DNA of 64,000 nucleotides from Flavobacterium palustre. Lineage in GTDB: Bacteria; Bacteroidota; Bacteroidia; Flavobacteriales; Flavobacteriaceae. Positions 8,596 to 17,262 of this stretch are shown one piece after another. The notes beneath the pieces were generated by a model. It ran no database searches. It had not been told where the DNA came from and was given only the letters and a program-made list of their open reading frames with translations. How positions within the stretch are numbered: the first letter of the stretch is position 1; each line of letters opens with the position of its first letter. Location of the stretch: assembly GCF_014639535.1 (NCBI RefSeq), contig NZ_BMGA01000008.1:62001-126000 (forward strand), given 5' to 3'. The position numbers were made by a program, and so were the translations under genes.

Positions 8596-8741
8596 ATTGC
8601 AGGTAACGTCCTGTGGCTTTGCGAAGTTTGGGGATTAGTTCTCCCAAAACTAACAATTTAAGATAAGGTTTACAAATATAAAACCAACTTTAAATTAAGC
8701 CTTAAAGCCCAAATTTCGCAAAACCACTGTTAGCAAACGTT
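8596..8741 (-). repeat. attC-like palindrome E1
   Basis: Imperfect 146-bp palindrome directly downstream of the 8746-9612 gene. Stem arms are GTGGCTTTGCGAAGTTTGGG (from 8613) and the matching arm at 8707-8728, which read as complements shows GTGGTTTTGCGAAATTTGGG. The outer ends are AAC (8605-8607) and GTT (8729-8731). Between AAC and the stem there are 5 nt on the left and 1 nt on the right, the asymmetry shared by E2-E7. Read on the minus strand, its opening AAAAACGTTTGCTAAC matches the complement of the start of its own cassette (9612-9628) at 15 of 16 positions. Confidence 0.8.
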
Positions 8742-8745
8742 TTTG

Positions 8746-9612
8746 TTATATATCTTTCCAAGTTTCAATATGAACTTTATCTTTTAAATCAAAGGAATCA
8801 TATTTTTCAACATTTTCATTATAAAGTAACTTAAGATTCCAAATTAATCTTGAAGTCAACATCTTATTTATATCCAAAATTAAAGAAATAGTTTCTACTT
8901 TAGAATTAGGGTTTATTACTCTGCAATAATGCTGACGATCGCTTATGTACTCTGAATGCGCATAGTTTGAATAAATTGACCACATTTGATCTATCCTTGA
9001 TTTTTGAATTCCACTTCTCTCAAACAATTGCTTGCTTTCTATAAGTTTTGCATATCTTGGATTTAAGTATTCTTTTTTCTTAGTTTCGTTAGCTTGTTGA
9101 AATAAGTTAGATTGTTTAATAGCGTCAATAGCTTCTTCTATTTCTAATTTTATCTTCTTTCGACTATTTTCTGTATCAATAAAATCTGCTGAAATCTCAA
9201 AGTTGTTCTGCTTTTGTAAAGCATGCAACTTGTAAATATTTAACCTAAAATCTTTAATTTCGTCTTCAACCTTATCAAAAACTAAATAAAATAAAATTAA
9301 AAATGTTTCGATTTGCATTCTAGTTATAGAGTTAAGAGAATCAATATCAATTGAGTTAATTTCCTTATCTAAAATTTTCACTTTAGTTCCTTTAATTAAA
9401 GAGATTATCGAATTATTTGCAAATGCAAAACGATAAGCTTTTGCTTCCAATATTGACTGATGACTTTTAATTTGAATTCTCCTTTCAAAAGGATTATTGG
9501 CTAGTTCAAACAAGCAATTAGTCATCGAAGAAAAGAAGTCGATTTTTTTTCCGATATCATTAGTATTTTCTGCAAAATACAATTCTGCATAATGTTTATT
9601 GCGGTCGTCCAT
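8746..9612 (-). CDS. Unknown protein carried as a lone cassette
   Basis: I do not recognise this 288-aa soluble protein. It is rich in Lys, Ile and Asn, looks mostly helical, and lacks a signal peptide or membrane segment. A motif near the C-terminus, MWSIYSNYAHSEYISDRQHY, is the most conserved-looking part. A longer frame begins at 9663, but its first 17 codons run through the palindromic element B1; the ATG at 9612 (MDDRNKHYAEL), just after the cassette junction, is the likely start. The gene sits between B1 (9626-9703) on its 5' side and E1 (8596-8741) on its 3' side, so the unit is a single cassette of about 1,020 bp. Composition is more AT-rich than the glycosidase genes around it, consistent with acquisition. 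Confidence 0.75.
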   Translation of the reverse strand: MDDRNKHYAELYFAENTNDIGKKIDFFSSMTNCLFELANNPFERRIQIKSHQSILEAKAYRFAFANNSIISLIKGTKVKILDKEINSIDIDSLNSITRMQIETFLILFYLVFDKVEDEIKDFRLNIYKLHALQKQNNFEISADFIDTENSRKKIKLEIEEAIDAIKQSNLFQQANETKKKEYLNPRYAKLIESKQLFERSGIQKSRIDQMWSIYSNYAHSEYISDRQHYCRVINPNSKVETISLILDINKMLTSRLIWNLKLLYNENVEKYDSFDLKDKVHIETWKDI

Positions 9613-9625
9613 AAAAATGTTTGCT

Positions 9626-9703
9626 AACTTGTATATACTTGCTACAAAGTAGCGCCTATACACTCCAAACAGGATAGATTGTCGCTACTTTAATAGTATA
9701 TTC
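9626..9703 (-). other. attI-like element B1
   Basis: Palindromic element with arms TATACTTGCTACAAAGTAGCG (from 9634) and a complementary arm ending at 9700. It matches B2 (45629-45707), which lies beside the recombinase, at roughly 48 of the first 57 positions with no gap. The junction AAC (9626-9628) marks the cassette start; on the minus strand GTT is preceded by AAGTATATACAA. No recombinase gene is near this copy. Confidence 0.7.
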
Positions 9704-9806
9704 TTTTTTGCTAAAGTATAGATAATTCTTATAAAAACGACTATTGACTTAATTGTTTTTGTATAATTTCTCTTAAGGTGTAAAAGACATTAGAATCAAG
9801 AAAACA

Positions 9807-9853
9807 AAAAAGCTTTAGCCTAATCTTGATTTAGATTTCGGCTAAAGCCTTTT
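9807..9853 (-). terminator. Terminator of the DUF1961-GH42 operon
   Basis: AAAAAGCTTTAGCC (9807-9820) pairs with GGCTAAAGCCTTTT (9840-9853). On the minus strand it is followed by a T tract. A second hairpin, CGGGCTAAAGCCCG, lies at 9884-9897 between it and the GH42 stop codon. Confidence 0.65.
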
Positions 9854-9972
9854 GAAAGCTTTAATTTGTAAATCGGGCTAAAGCCCGACCCAATTCATAC
9901 TTTAAAATTGGTATTAATTTAAAAATCTGTGTTTATCTGTTTAAATCCGTTTAATCAGCGTTCCAAACCCTT

Positions 9973-12069
9973 TTAGTATTTCCACACCAATACATCAGCG
10001 GTTTTCATGGATTTTGTTCCAATGATAATTTCAGCATTGGCAGGCAATTTCATTTCATACACTTTATCCGAATAGTTTACAGCAATCCCAAAACCATCGC
10101 GGTATTCTACCAATATTCCTTCCGGATAATTTTCAATTGGGATATTTTGTTGTTGGTATAATTTGGTCAAAACTTGTTTCTCCAAATCTCCTTTTTTAGA
10201 ATCCACACCTATGTAAGTAACCGTTCCTTTGCCTAATTTACGCGAAATTACAGCAGGAGTTCCGGCATAGAAATCCCCCTGAAAAGTGCCCCAGATTTCA
10301 GTTCCTTTGTTTGGTTTTAATAAATCGCCCCAGCTTACCCAATCAAAATCCTGATTGTTGAATTTAATTTTATCCGGTGATTGCGGCATCAATAAATCAT
10401 AAGATTCCACTTCGGAACCAATTAATTTCCACATTGGTTCGTAGAATTTGGCTTCCCAAAGATGTCCTTTTCGGTTTTGAATTCCTGAGCGACAGCTTAA
10501 TACTAAGTTTCCTCCGTTTTGAGCATAGGCAGTCATTTTATCAATCATTTGCTGGTCGATCATTTGATAAGCCGGAACTAGCAACACCGGATATTTTGAA
10601 AAATCAGTTGTGTCACGAACAAAATCCACCGGAGCGCCAAAGGATTTTGCAGCCTTGTAATATTTTGTAAAATGATTAAATGTATTCCATTGGTTGGTTT
10701 GTTTGTTCAAATCAATTCCCATAACATTATTGGCATTGAACAGAATTCCGGTTTTGCGTTGCAAATAATCTTTTGGTAATGTTGCTTTCGGATTGTATTT
10801 TTTTCTCAAAGCAGCAATGTCTTTGATGAATTGGCTGAATTCCTGTCCGCCGGGAGTAGGCGTAACACCATCGGTACCTACAATTCCGTAATGAAATTGC
10901 TCATAACCGTACAAAGGCGCACGAAAACGATAGGTGCAGGTAAATTTACTTCCACCGGCAAAAACATGCCACAACCAAAGTCGCATAGCTCCCGGTAAGG
11001 GCTGCGGATTAATGCTTCCCCAGTTTACCTGTCCCGGTTGCAATTCCATTACGCCATAAGCGCCTTTCATTGGACGGAAAAAATCATTCGACATAGCAAT
11101 TCGGGAATATTCGCCCACACGATAGCCTTTTGGTCCAATGCCTAAATCACCACCATAAACCATATAGCGGGTGTAAGAAACAAAATCCAATTCTTTACTG
11201 GCTCCCACATAACCCACATCATACATCGGAATATAATTAGAAGTTAGCCATTGATCCGGATTCGAATATTTACGGATTTCTTTGGCTTGCTCATCTAAAA
11301 AAGTAGCCGTTTCATCATCAGCAAAACGATAATGATCCAGTTGGGAATGTAAATTCATTCCCCAAATGCCGTGTTTTGGAATATTAATTTCATCAAAACT
11401 ACTGTAGGTTCCGCTCCAGAAATTATTCCCCCAGGCTTCGTTAAGTACATCGATGGTTTTGTATTTGTTTTTTAACCAATTGCGGAAACGTTCGTGTGCA
11501 TCCTGTCCATAATCCAGAAAACGACGTGGTTCATTATCTACCTGCCAACCCATCACATTTTTATCATTACCGTATCTTTTGGCTAATTCGGCAATCATTT
11601 TCATCGAATAAGAACGGTAATAATTACTTGAAAAAGTAGCATGTTGGCGTGTTCCATGATCCATTTTAGTGCCGTCTTCATTAGTTGCTAAAATATCCGG
11701 ATGCTTGCGAACCAACCAAACCGGAGGTGTAGCGGTTGAAGTACACATAATTACTTTTAGATGGTATTTTTTAGCTAGTTCTAAAGATTTATCCAGCCAT
11801 TTAAAATCGTATTTGCCTTCTTCGGGTTCGAGTTGCGCCCAGGCAAATTCGCTAAAATGAGTGTATTCAAATCCCATTTTTTCCATGTTTTGGAAATCAC
11901 GCTCCCATTGCGCTGGATCCCAATGTTCCGGATAATAATAAACTCCCACTGAAGTTAAATCTTTGGAAGGAAAAAAAGACTCGATTTTTTGAGCAAAAGT
12001 AGCGGTACTAAACAGCAGTAACAGCGCCAGAACGCATTGTTGGTACAATGCAGTTGTCTTGTAATTCAT
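9973..12069 (-). CDS. Secreted beta-galactosidase (GH42)
   Basis: Predicted exo-acting beta-galactosidase of 698 aa, exported through a signal peptide (cleavage near ATFAQ, residue 27). The catalytic barrel begins with SVGVYYYPEHWDPAQWERDF (40-59), typical of GH42. E180 in GWQVDNEPRR is the probable acid/base and E342 in GVMELQPGQVNW the probable nucleophile. The beta-galactosidase trimerisation domain follows at about 440-620 (LVPAYQMIDQQMIDKMTAYA, GKGTVTYIGVDS), then a small C-terminal beta domain. The DUF1961 gene lies 65 bp upstream on the same strand, so the two are probably co-transcribed and work on the same galactose-containing polysaccharide. Confidence 0.93.
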   Translation of the reverse strand: MNYKTTALYQQCVLALLLLFSTATFAQKIESFFPSKDLTSVGVYYYPEHWDPAQWERDFQNMEKMGFEYTHFSEFAWAQLEPEEGKYDFKWLDKSLELAKKYHLKVIMCTSTATPPVWLVRKHPDILATNEDGTKMDHGTRQHATFSSNYYRSYSMKMIAELAKRYGNDKNVMGWQVDNEPRRFLDYGQDAHERFRNWLKNKYKTIDVLNEAWGNNFWSGTYSSFDEINIPKHGIWGMNLHSQLDHYRFADDETATFLDEQAKEIRKYSNPDQWLTSNYIPMYDVGYVGASKELDFVSYTRYMVYGGDLGIGPKGYRVGEYSRIAMSNDFFRPMKGAYGVMELQPGQVNWGSINPQPLPGAMRLWLWHVFAGGSKFTCTYRFRAPLYGYEQFHYGIVGTDGVTPTPGGQEFSQFIKDIAALRKKYNPKATLPKDYLQRKTGILFNANNVMGIDLNKQTNQWNTFNHFTKYYKAAKSFGAPVDFVRDTTDFSKYPVLLVPAYQMIDQQMIDKMTAYAQNGGNLVLSCRSGIQNRKGHLWEAKFYEPMWKLIGSEVESYDLLMPQSPDKIKFNNQDFDWVSWGDLLKPNKGTEIWGTFQGDFYAGTPAVISRKLGKGTVTYIGVDSKKGDLEKQVLTKLYQQQNIPIENYPEGILVEYRDGFGIAVNYSDKVYEMKLPANAEIIIGTKSMKTADVLVWKY

Positions 12070-12134
12070 AATAGTATGGTTTGCTAATAGTGAATTACAA
12101 ATCTAAGTTTTTTTAATTATAAAGTGTAAAATTC

Positions 12135-12935
12135 TCACTTAATTGTGTAAATCGAAATGTTTTTATATAAAGCTGTCCGGGTAGCCATTTGTCTAAAACC
12201 AATTCTACCTTCAATAAGTTCGGGATGGTTTTTAAGATTCCAGGAGAATAATTTGGAACTGTTTTTTCCAACTACTTTAAAATAGAGTTTTGAATTGGTT
12301 TTAATCACTGTAATTTTATAGGTTTCATCCGTTTTGAACAATCCGGTTTCAAAGTAAGGATTCGGGATTTCGGTAGTAGTGTTAAAATTTTGTCCGGGAA
12401 CTACAGGATATTGGCGTACTCTGATGTAATCTTTTTTGCTGTTGGTATTGTCGTTTTCAAAAGAAGCATAGCTAATATGCAGGGCTTTCATATTGTTGAA
12501 ATAGGTTTTCATTGCCGGAATTTCTCTTAAATGATTCCATTTGGAAATATCCTCAACATAAGGAGCAATTCCCGTGCCGGTTGCCTGAAGGTATAAAATG
12601 ACAGCCCATTTAGTTGCAGCATCTTTTCTGGTAAAGTTGAATTCTATTTTTAGATTTCCCTTAAAAGAATCCTTTGTCCAAAGAACTGCATGATCCGAAT
12701 CGGATGCTGCTTTTTCTCCGGCATTGAAAAGCATTCCGACTTTAGAGTTTTTAACAGCAGCCTGAAGTCCGTCTAAGAACCATTTGGATTGCCAGTCTTT
12801 TGTGCCGCTATCCTGAAATTGTAAGTGCCATTTTTCAGACTGATTGAGAACTTCAAATTCTTGATTGTCGGTGTTTTGAGCCTGTGTTGGAACAGAAAGA
12901 AAGAGCATTACAATTAGTAGTTGCCTTAAGTTCAT
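12135..12935 (-). CDS. Secreted DUF1961 family protein (concanavalin-like lectin fold)
   Basis: Exported 266-aa protein with a signal peptide (MNLRQLLIVMLFLSVPTQAQ). The body resembles DUF1961, a family with a predicted concanavalin-A-like jelly-roll fold found in polysaccharide-degradation loci: HLQFQDSGTKDWQSKWFLDG near residue 38, the NAGEKAASDSDHAVLWTK stretch near 72, and the closing GRIGFRQMATRTALYKNISI. It could bind or cleave a glycan; no catalytic assignment is safe. It is the first gene of a probable two-gene unit with the GH42 enzyme. Confidence 0.8.
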   Translation of the reverse strand: MNLRQLLIVMLFLSVPTQAQNTDNQEFEVLNQSEKWHLQFQDSGTKDWQSKWFLDGLQAAVKNSKVGMLFNAGEKAASDSDHAVLWTKDSFKGNLKIEFNFTRKDAATKWAVILYLQATGTGIAPYVEDISKWNHLREIPAMKTYFNNMKALHISYASFENDNTNSKKDYIRVRQYPVVPGQNFNTTTEIPNPYFETGLFKTDETYKITVIKTNSKLYFKVVGKNSSKLFSWNLKNHPELIEGRIGFRQMATRTALYKNISIYTIK

Positions 12936-13278
12936 TATTAATAACTGTTTATTTTAAAAGATATAGCAATAATTGATAATTCTTTCTGTAGCTTATTTAT
13001 TGTTTTTGCTAAAAAGGATTCTCAATTCTTAGGAAATTTTCGTTATAGAAAAGTTAGTTGCTTTTTAGGTTTCCAGCTTGTGAGTTGCTAAGTTAAAAAG
13101 TTTTTAGAAGAGTGTGTTTTTTAGAAGCTTTATTGTTCGAAGAAGTAGAAAGAAAATGTTTTTGAAAGATAATATTTATATATTTGATTAGTTTAAAAAA
13201 CGAGGCAAAGTTTTGTTAATTTCTTTGAATGTTGAAGAGGATTGAAGATATTTATTCTAAACCAGTTAGCTAATATTT
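12936..13278. other. Intergenic region, no gene seen
   Basis: About 340 bp of AT-rich sequence between divergent genes. Nothing structured stands out. Confidence 0.55.
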
Positions 13279-13932
13279 ATGAAAAAATTTGTCTCATATC
13301 AGGGGCTGCCAATTAAATCAGGTGGGGCACATACATTAAAAAATAAAAATGGAAAAGAAAATTATGATAAAATTTTAGACTTCTTGAACAGATATGCTTC
13401 TAGAATTAATGAAGAGCAAGTAGAATTAACGTTATATAAATCGAAAGAAAAAAAATATTCGATTACACAAATTATGTTTAAAATAATTCTAAAATTTGGA
13501 ATTCCGAAATATAGAAATGACGGCTATCTAAAATCTTGGAGTTGGTATTTGACTAATAGACAGATAAAAAGAGGATTTGAAATTTTAGAATTCAATAAAC
13601 AACTATCTGAAAATCCACTTGGACCTATTTCATTAAATTTTAAATGGAATTTTTATTTTAAAGATCCTAAGACACAATTAGAATTATTAAATCAAGACTT
13701 AATACCAGAAATAGATTTTAGATTAAAAAATTCTCAAGTGTATTTGAGAATATCTGAAAAATCAACTGTTTCTGTTTGGTTTGCATTTCCTTTTGAGGAA
13801 ATTCATCAATGTGAAAAGGAATTTATAGAAGATTTAAAATTAAATTTACCATTTAAAATTTCAGATAAACATTGGAGAATTTGGAAATATTCGAAGGAAG
13901 GAAATTGGATAGCAAGAAAAATAGAGATATAA
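13279..13932 (+). CDS. Unknown protein
   Basis: I do not recognise this 217-aa soluble protein. It has no signal peptide or membrane segment and is very rich in Lys, Ile, Phe and Trp. The codons are more AT-rich than those of its neighbours, as expected for an acquired gene. The sequence around GFEILEFNKQLSENPLGPIS and the final WRIWKYSKEGNWIARKIEI give no family. It is a single gene, with non-coding DNA on both sides and a decayed DUF433 gene downstream on the other strand. No palindromic cassette site flanks it. Confidence 0.6.
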   Translation: MKKFVSYQGLPIKSGGAHTLKNKNGKENYDKILDFLNRYASRINEEQVELTLYKSKEKKYSITQIMFKIILKFGIPKYRNDGYLKSWSWYLTNRQIKRGFEILEFNKQLSENPLGPISLNFKWNFYFKDPKTQLELLNQDLIPEIDFRLKNSQVYLRISEKSTVSVWFAFPFEEIHQCEKEFIEDLKLNLPFKISDKHWRIWKYSKEGNWIARKIEI

Positions 13933-14070
13933 AATATTAACAATGTGGACTTAAGGTTTTAATTCGTATTAACATAGATAAGTAAAGGTTTTAAACTTTG
14001 CTCCACTAGATGAGATTCCTTCTTTGTTGAAATTTACAAGGTTGAGAGGAAATCTTTGTAAACTAAAGAT

Positions 14071-14271
14071 TTAAAAGATTAATCTGTAGGCAAGACAGGC
14101 TTTTATGTGATTTTCGTTTAATTCAGGGAAATCAGTAATAATCTCATCAAACGACATTCCATTTGCTAACCAGTTTAAAACATCAAAAACTGTAATTCAG
14201 GTACCAATAATGATAGGTTTCCCAAATCGAATCTCTGAATTAATGGTAATATGTTGTTTGTAATCAATCAT
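14071..14271 (-). pseudogene. DUF433 (VapB45-like antitoxin) gene with a nonsense codon
   Basis: The minus-strand frame from ATG at 14271 reads MIDYKQHITINSEIRFGKPI, then IIGT, TGA (14199-14197), ITVFDVLNWLANGMSFDEII and on to FPELNENHIKACLAYR before a stop at 14071-14073. This matches the DUF433 family, whose usual motif here is GTRI, so the TGA looks like a single CGA-to-TGA change of the arginine codon. The C-terminal tail after LAYR also differs from the family. DUF433 proteins are antitoxins of a PIN-like (DUF5615) toxin; I see no toxin partner downstream. The gene is therefore a decayed orphan. Confidence 0.8.
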
Positions 14272-14351
14272 ATTGCGTTCTTTTTTACAAAGTTAATGAA
14301 ATAATTAATTTATTGGATGGTTTTAGAATTGCTTAACAAATGTCAAAAATA

Positions 14352-14393
14352 AAGCCACAGATTTAAAAGATTAATCCTTTAAATCTGTGGCTT
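14352..14393. terminator. Terminator after ddl
   Basis: A 16-bp perfect stem, AAGCCACAGATTTAAA (14352-14367) with TTTAAATCTGTGGCTT (14378-14393), lies 16 bp beyond the ddl stop codon. Confidence 0.8.
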
Positions 14394-14408
14394 AAAAAGA
14401 TGTTTTTA

Positions 14409-15380
14409 TCAAGCTAATGCCAATTCAATAGCGTTAGTAAACAAATCCTCCAATGAAATACCGGCAGCTTTTGCCTGTTGCGGAATCAAACTTTCGGTGG
14501 TTAATCCCGGAATGGTGTTCATTTCGAGCATGTGTGGTTCTCCATCGACAATGATAAATTCAGAACGGGAGAATCCTTTCATTTTCAACACTTCATAAGC
14601 ACGTTTAGCAATAGTACCTACTTTTTGAGTCATTTCGTCAGAAAGTCTCGCCGGAGTGATTTCCTGAGATTTCCCCTGGTATTTGGCTTCGTAATCAAAG
14701 AAATCATTTTCAGAGACAATTTCGGTGATTGGCAATACAATAATTTCTCCTTTGTAATTGATTACACCTACTGAAACTTCGGTTCCGTCAAGGAAACTTT
14801 CAATGATAATTTCGTTGTCTTCTTTGTAAGCCGTTTCAATGGCTGTAGGCAATTCGGCTTCGGTTTTTACTTTCGAAATCCCAAAACTGGAACCTGCTTT
14901 ATTAGGTTTTACAAAACAAGGCAAACCTACTTTATTGATAATTTCAGCGGTGTTGATTACATCACCTTTATTTAGATAATAAGAAATTGCCGTTTTAATT
15001 CCGTAAGGTTTTAAAACTGAAAGTAAATCGCGTTTGTTGAATGTCAATGCCGATTGGTAATAATCGCAGGAAGTTTGCGGAATGTTTAACAATTCAAAAT
15101 AAGCCTGCATCAAACCGTCTTCACCCGGAGTTCCGTGGATGGCGTTGAAAACGCAGTCAAAACTGATTTTGTTGCCGTTCACCGTTATTGAAAAGTCGTT
15201 TTTGTCAATTGGGAATTCGTTGTCTGCATCATCTACATAAACCCATTTTTCTTTGAAAATATGGATTCGAAATCCGTTGTATTTTGATTGATCTAAAAAT
15301 TTGTAAACTACGTTACCGCTAATAAGAGAGATTTTGTACTCGCTGGAATAGCCGCCCATGATGATGGCAATGTTTTTCAT
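14409..15380 (-). CDS. ddl: D-alanine--D-alanine ligase
   Basis: Cytoplasmic ATP-grasp enzyme that makes D-Ala-D-Ala for peptidoglycan. The 323-aa length is normal. Landmarks: N-terminal IAIIMGGYSSEYKISLISG (the HP-like binding loop), FNAIHGTPGEDGLMQAYFEL near residue 82, the ATP-binding PCFVKPNKAGSSFGISKV near 154-171, and the metal-binding EMNTIPGLTTESLIPQQ near 289-305 with the conserved NxxPG and S. It is transcribed divergently from the PASTA protein gene; the 118-bp spacer carries a repeat palindrome. Confidence 0.95.
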   Translation of the reverse strand: MKNIAIIMGGYSSEYKISLISGNVVYKFLDQSKYNGFRIHIFKEKWVYVDDADNEFPIDKNDFSITVNGNKISFDCVFNAIHGTPGEDGLMQAYFELLNIPQTSCDYYQSALTFNKRDLLSVLKPYGIKTAISYYLNKGDVINTAEIINKVGLPCFVKPNKAGSSFGISKVKTEAELPTAIETAYKEDNEIIIESFLDGTEVSVGVINYKGEIIVLPITEIVSENDFFDYEAKYQGKSQEITPARLSDEMTQKVGTIAKRAYEVLKMKGFSRSEFIIVDGEPHMLEMNTIPGLTTESLIPQQAKAAGISLEDLFTNAIELALA

Positions 15381-15414
15381 TTAGTTGCGTTTGTATTTTA
15401 AAATCGATTTGTTT

Positions 15415-15475
15415 TTTAGCCCCGATAGCTATCGGCATAGCTCAAATCCTATAAATAAGTCCGGGACTGAGCTAC
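15415..15475. repeat. Interspersed palindrome with CCGATAGCTATCGG core
   Basis: A perfect 14-bp palindrome CCGATAGCTATCGG (15422-15435) is followed by TAGCTCA...TGAGCTA arms (to 15473). The CCCGATAGC core also occurs inside the repeats at 55577 and, inverted, at 8512 and 59866. Confidence 0.6.
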
Positions 15476-15515
15476 ATTAAACAAAATTATCATTTTTTTT
15501 GAAACCAAATAGCTT

Positions 15516-15523
15516 TATCTTTG
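15516..15523 (+). promoter_or_regulatory. Candidate -7 box for the PASTA-rluD operon
   Basis: TATCTTTG fits TAnnTTTG, 23 bp before the ATG at 15547. This position argues against the upstream in-frame ATG at 15499. Confidence 0.55.
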
Positions 15524-15546
15524 TGACCTTTGAAAAAATTAAATTT

Positions 15547-16176
15547 ATGAGTTTACGTAAATACCTTACTAGTCGTGTGTTTTTTACACAGGTTTTTCTT
15601 GCTGCTTTAATCATTGCCGTTTTGGGTTATCTTTTTATGCACTGGTTGACTTTTACAACCGATCATGGAAATGAAATTACGGTACCTGATTTGAGAAAAC
15701 TCACCGAAGAACAGGTGGAAGAGAAGTTAGACGAATTGGATTTGGATTACGTATTGCTTGACAGTGTTGATTACAGAGGCGATTATCCTAAGTACAGTGT
15801 CGTTCAGCAGGATCCGGTGCCTGGTGCTAAGGTAAAAGAAGGAAGAAAAGTTTATATTAAGATCAACAGTTCAGGGTTTTCATCGGTTAAGGTTCCTAAT
15901 CTGATTGAGAAAACCTATCGTGAGGCTTTGCCAACATTGAGAGCATTAGGACTTGAGGAAGGTACAATTACCTATATTCCTAATCTTGGAAAAGACATGG
16001 TTTTAGAAATGCGCTACAAAGGAAGAAATATAAAACCCGGAGACAGAGTATTGAAATCTTCTAAAATCGATTTGGTTTTAGGTGATGGAAAAGCCAGTTA
16101 TGAAGAAGAAATTACTAGTGAAACAGATAGTACTGTAGTTGCTGAACCAACAGAAGAATTGCCAAATGAACAATAA
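15547..16176 (+). CDS. PASTA domain-containing membrane protein
   Basis: A 209-aa protein with a short cytoplasmic N-terminus, one membrane span (VFFTQVFLAALIIAVLGYLF) and a periplasmic part with two PASTA domains. The first runs from about EITVPDLRKLTEEQVEEKLD to KVYIKINSSG, the second from VKVPNLIEKTYREALPTLRA to KIDLVLGDG. PASTA domains bind peptidoglycan stem or cell-wall precursors; unlike PknB-type kinases there is no kinase domain here. I use the ATG at 15547 because the -7 box overlaps the longer frame. The last 11 bp overlap rluD, and the divergent ddl gene links the locus to cell-wall synthesis. Confidence 0.85.
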   Translation: MSLRKYLTSRVFFTQVFLAALIIAVLGYLFMHWLTFTTDHGNEITVPDLRKLTEEQVEEKLDELDLDYVLLDSVDYRGDYPKYSVVQQDPVPGAKVKEGRKVYIKINSSGFSSVKVPNLIEKTYREALPTLRALGLEEGTITYIPNLGKDMVLEMRYKGRNIKPGDRVLKSSKIDLVLGDGKASYEEEITSETDSTVVAEPTEELPNEQ

Positions 16177-17209
16177 TATCGAGCCGATTGATTTAGAAGA
16201 CGAGGAATTATTTGAGCATTATAAATTTGAAGTTCCTAAAGGGCAGGCATTATTGCGTATTGACAAATATTTGATGGGGTTAATACCAAATGCTACCCGA
16301 AATAAAATACAAAATGCCGCTACCGAAGGCAATATTTTTGTAAACGATGCTAAGGTAAAATCCAATTATAAAGTAAAACCCTTTGATGTGGTGACTATTA
16401 TGTTATCGCATCCGCCGTTTGAAAACCATGTGCTTCCGGAGAATATTCCGTTAAATATTGTCTATGAAGATGACGCTTTGTTATTGGTTAACAAAGAACC
16501 GGGATTAGTGGTGCATCCGGGACATGGAAATTATACCGGAACATTGGTAAATGCTCTGGCTTTTCATTTTGAGAATTTGCCAATGAACAGCAGTGAGCGT
16601 CCGGGATTAGTGCACCGAATTGATAAGGATACTTCAGGTTTATTAGTCATTGCCAAAACGGAAGCCGCTATGACACATCTGGCCAAACAATTTGAAGCTA
16701 AAACTACCGAAAGGGAATATGTGGCACTGGTTTGGGGAAATGTGGCTGATGATAGCGGAACCATCGAAGGAAATTTGGCGCGTCACTTAAAAGACCGTAT
16801 GCAAATGGCTGTTTTTGCTGATCCTGAAATAGGCAAACCTGCTATTACGCATTATAAGGTTTTAGAGCGTTTTGGTTATGTAACTTTGGTTTCCTGCATT
16901 CTGGAAACTGGAAGAACGCACCAAATTAGAGCACACATGAAACACATAGGACATCCTTTGTTTAATGATGAACGTTATGGTGGTCATTTGATTTTAAAAG
17001 GAACTACGTTTACCAAATACAAACAGTTTATAGAAAATTGTTTCAAAGCCTTGCCAAGACAGGCTTTGCACGCTAAAACATTAGGTTTTGTTCATCCAAA
17101 TACCGGAGAAATGATGCGTTTTGATACCGAACTTCCGGATGATTTTAAGGATTGTATCGAGAAATGGCGCAATTATTCTAAATCGCACCTTATTGAAGAA
17201 AACGAATAA
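16166..17209 (+). CDS. rluD: RluA-family 23S rRNA pseudouridine synthase (RluD type)
   Basis: Converts specific uridines of 23S rRNA to pseudouridine. The 347-aa protein has an N-terminal S4 RNA-binding domain (about 20-80, LLRIDKYLMGLIPNATRNKI) and a catalytic domain carrying the RluA signature RPGLVHRIDKDTSGLLVIAK near residues 145-165, where the Asp of HRIDKDTSG is the catalytic residue. Later family motifs are LETGRTHQIRAHMKHIGHPL and RQALHAKTLGF. The ATG at 16166 overlaps the end of the PASTA gene and is preferred over the frame opening at 16139. RluD and RluC cannot be told apart from sequence alone; the S4 domain and length fit RluD. Confidence 0.9.
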   Translation: MNNNIEPIDLEDEELFEHYKFEVPKGQALLRIDKYLMGLIPNATRNKIQNAATEGNIFVNDAKVKSNYKVKPFDVVTIMLSHPPFENHVLPENIPLNIVYEDDALLLVNKEPGLVVHPGHGNYTGTLVNALAFHFENLPMNSSERPGLVHRIDKDTSGLLVIAKTEAAMTHLAKQFEAKTTEREYVALVWGNVADDSGTIEGNLARHLKDRMQMAVFADPEIGKPAITHYKVLERFGYVTLVSCILETGRTHQIRAHMKHIGHPLFNDERYGGHLILKGTTFTKYKQFIENCFKALPRQALHAKTLGFVHPNTGEMMRFDTELPDDFKDCIEKWRNYSKSHLIEENE

Positions 17210-17226
17210 AATTGCTAAAAAAATAA

Positions 17227-17260
17227 AAAAATGCCGTCTTGTTACAAAGACGGCATTTTT
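17227..17260. terminator. Bidirectional terminator between rluD and the S41 peptidase gene
   Basis: AAAAATGCCGTCTT (17227-17240) pairs with AAGACGGCATTTTT (17247-17260), with A/T tracts on both sides. Confidence 0.9.
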
Positions 17261-17262
17261 TG

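Noticed and set aside
8456-8638. A 60-codon plus-strand ORF
   Set aside because: It runs through tandem interspersed repeats and part of E1, so it is not a gene.
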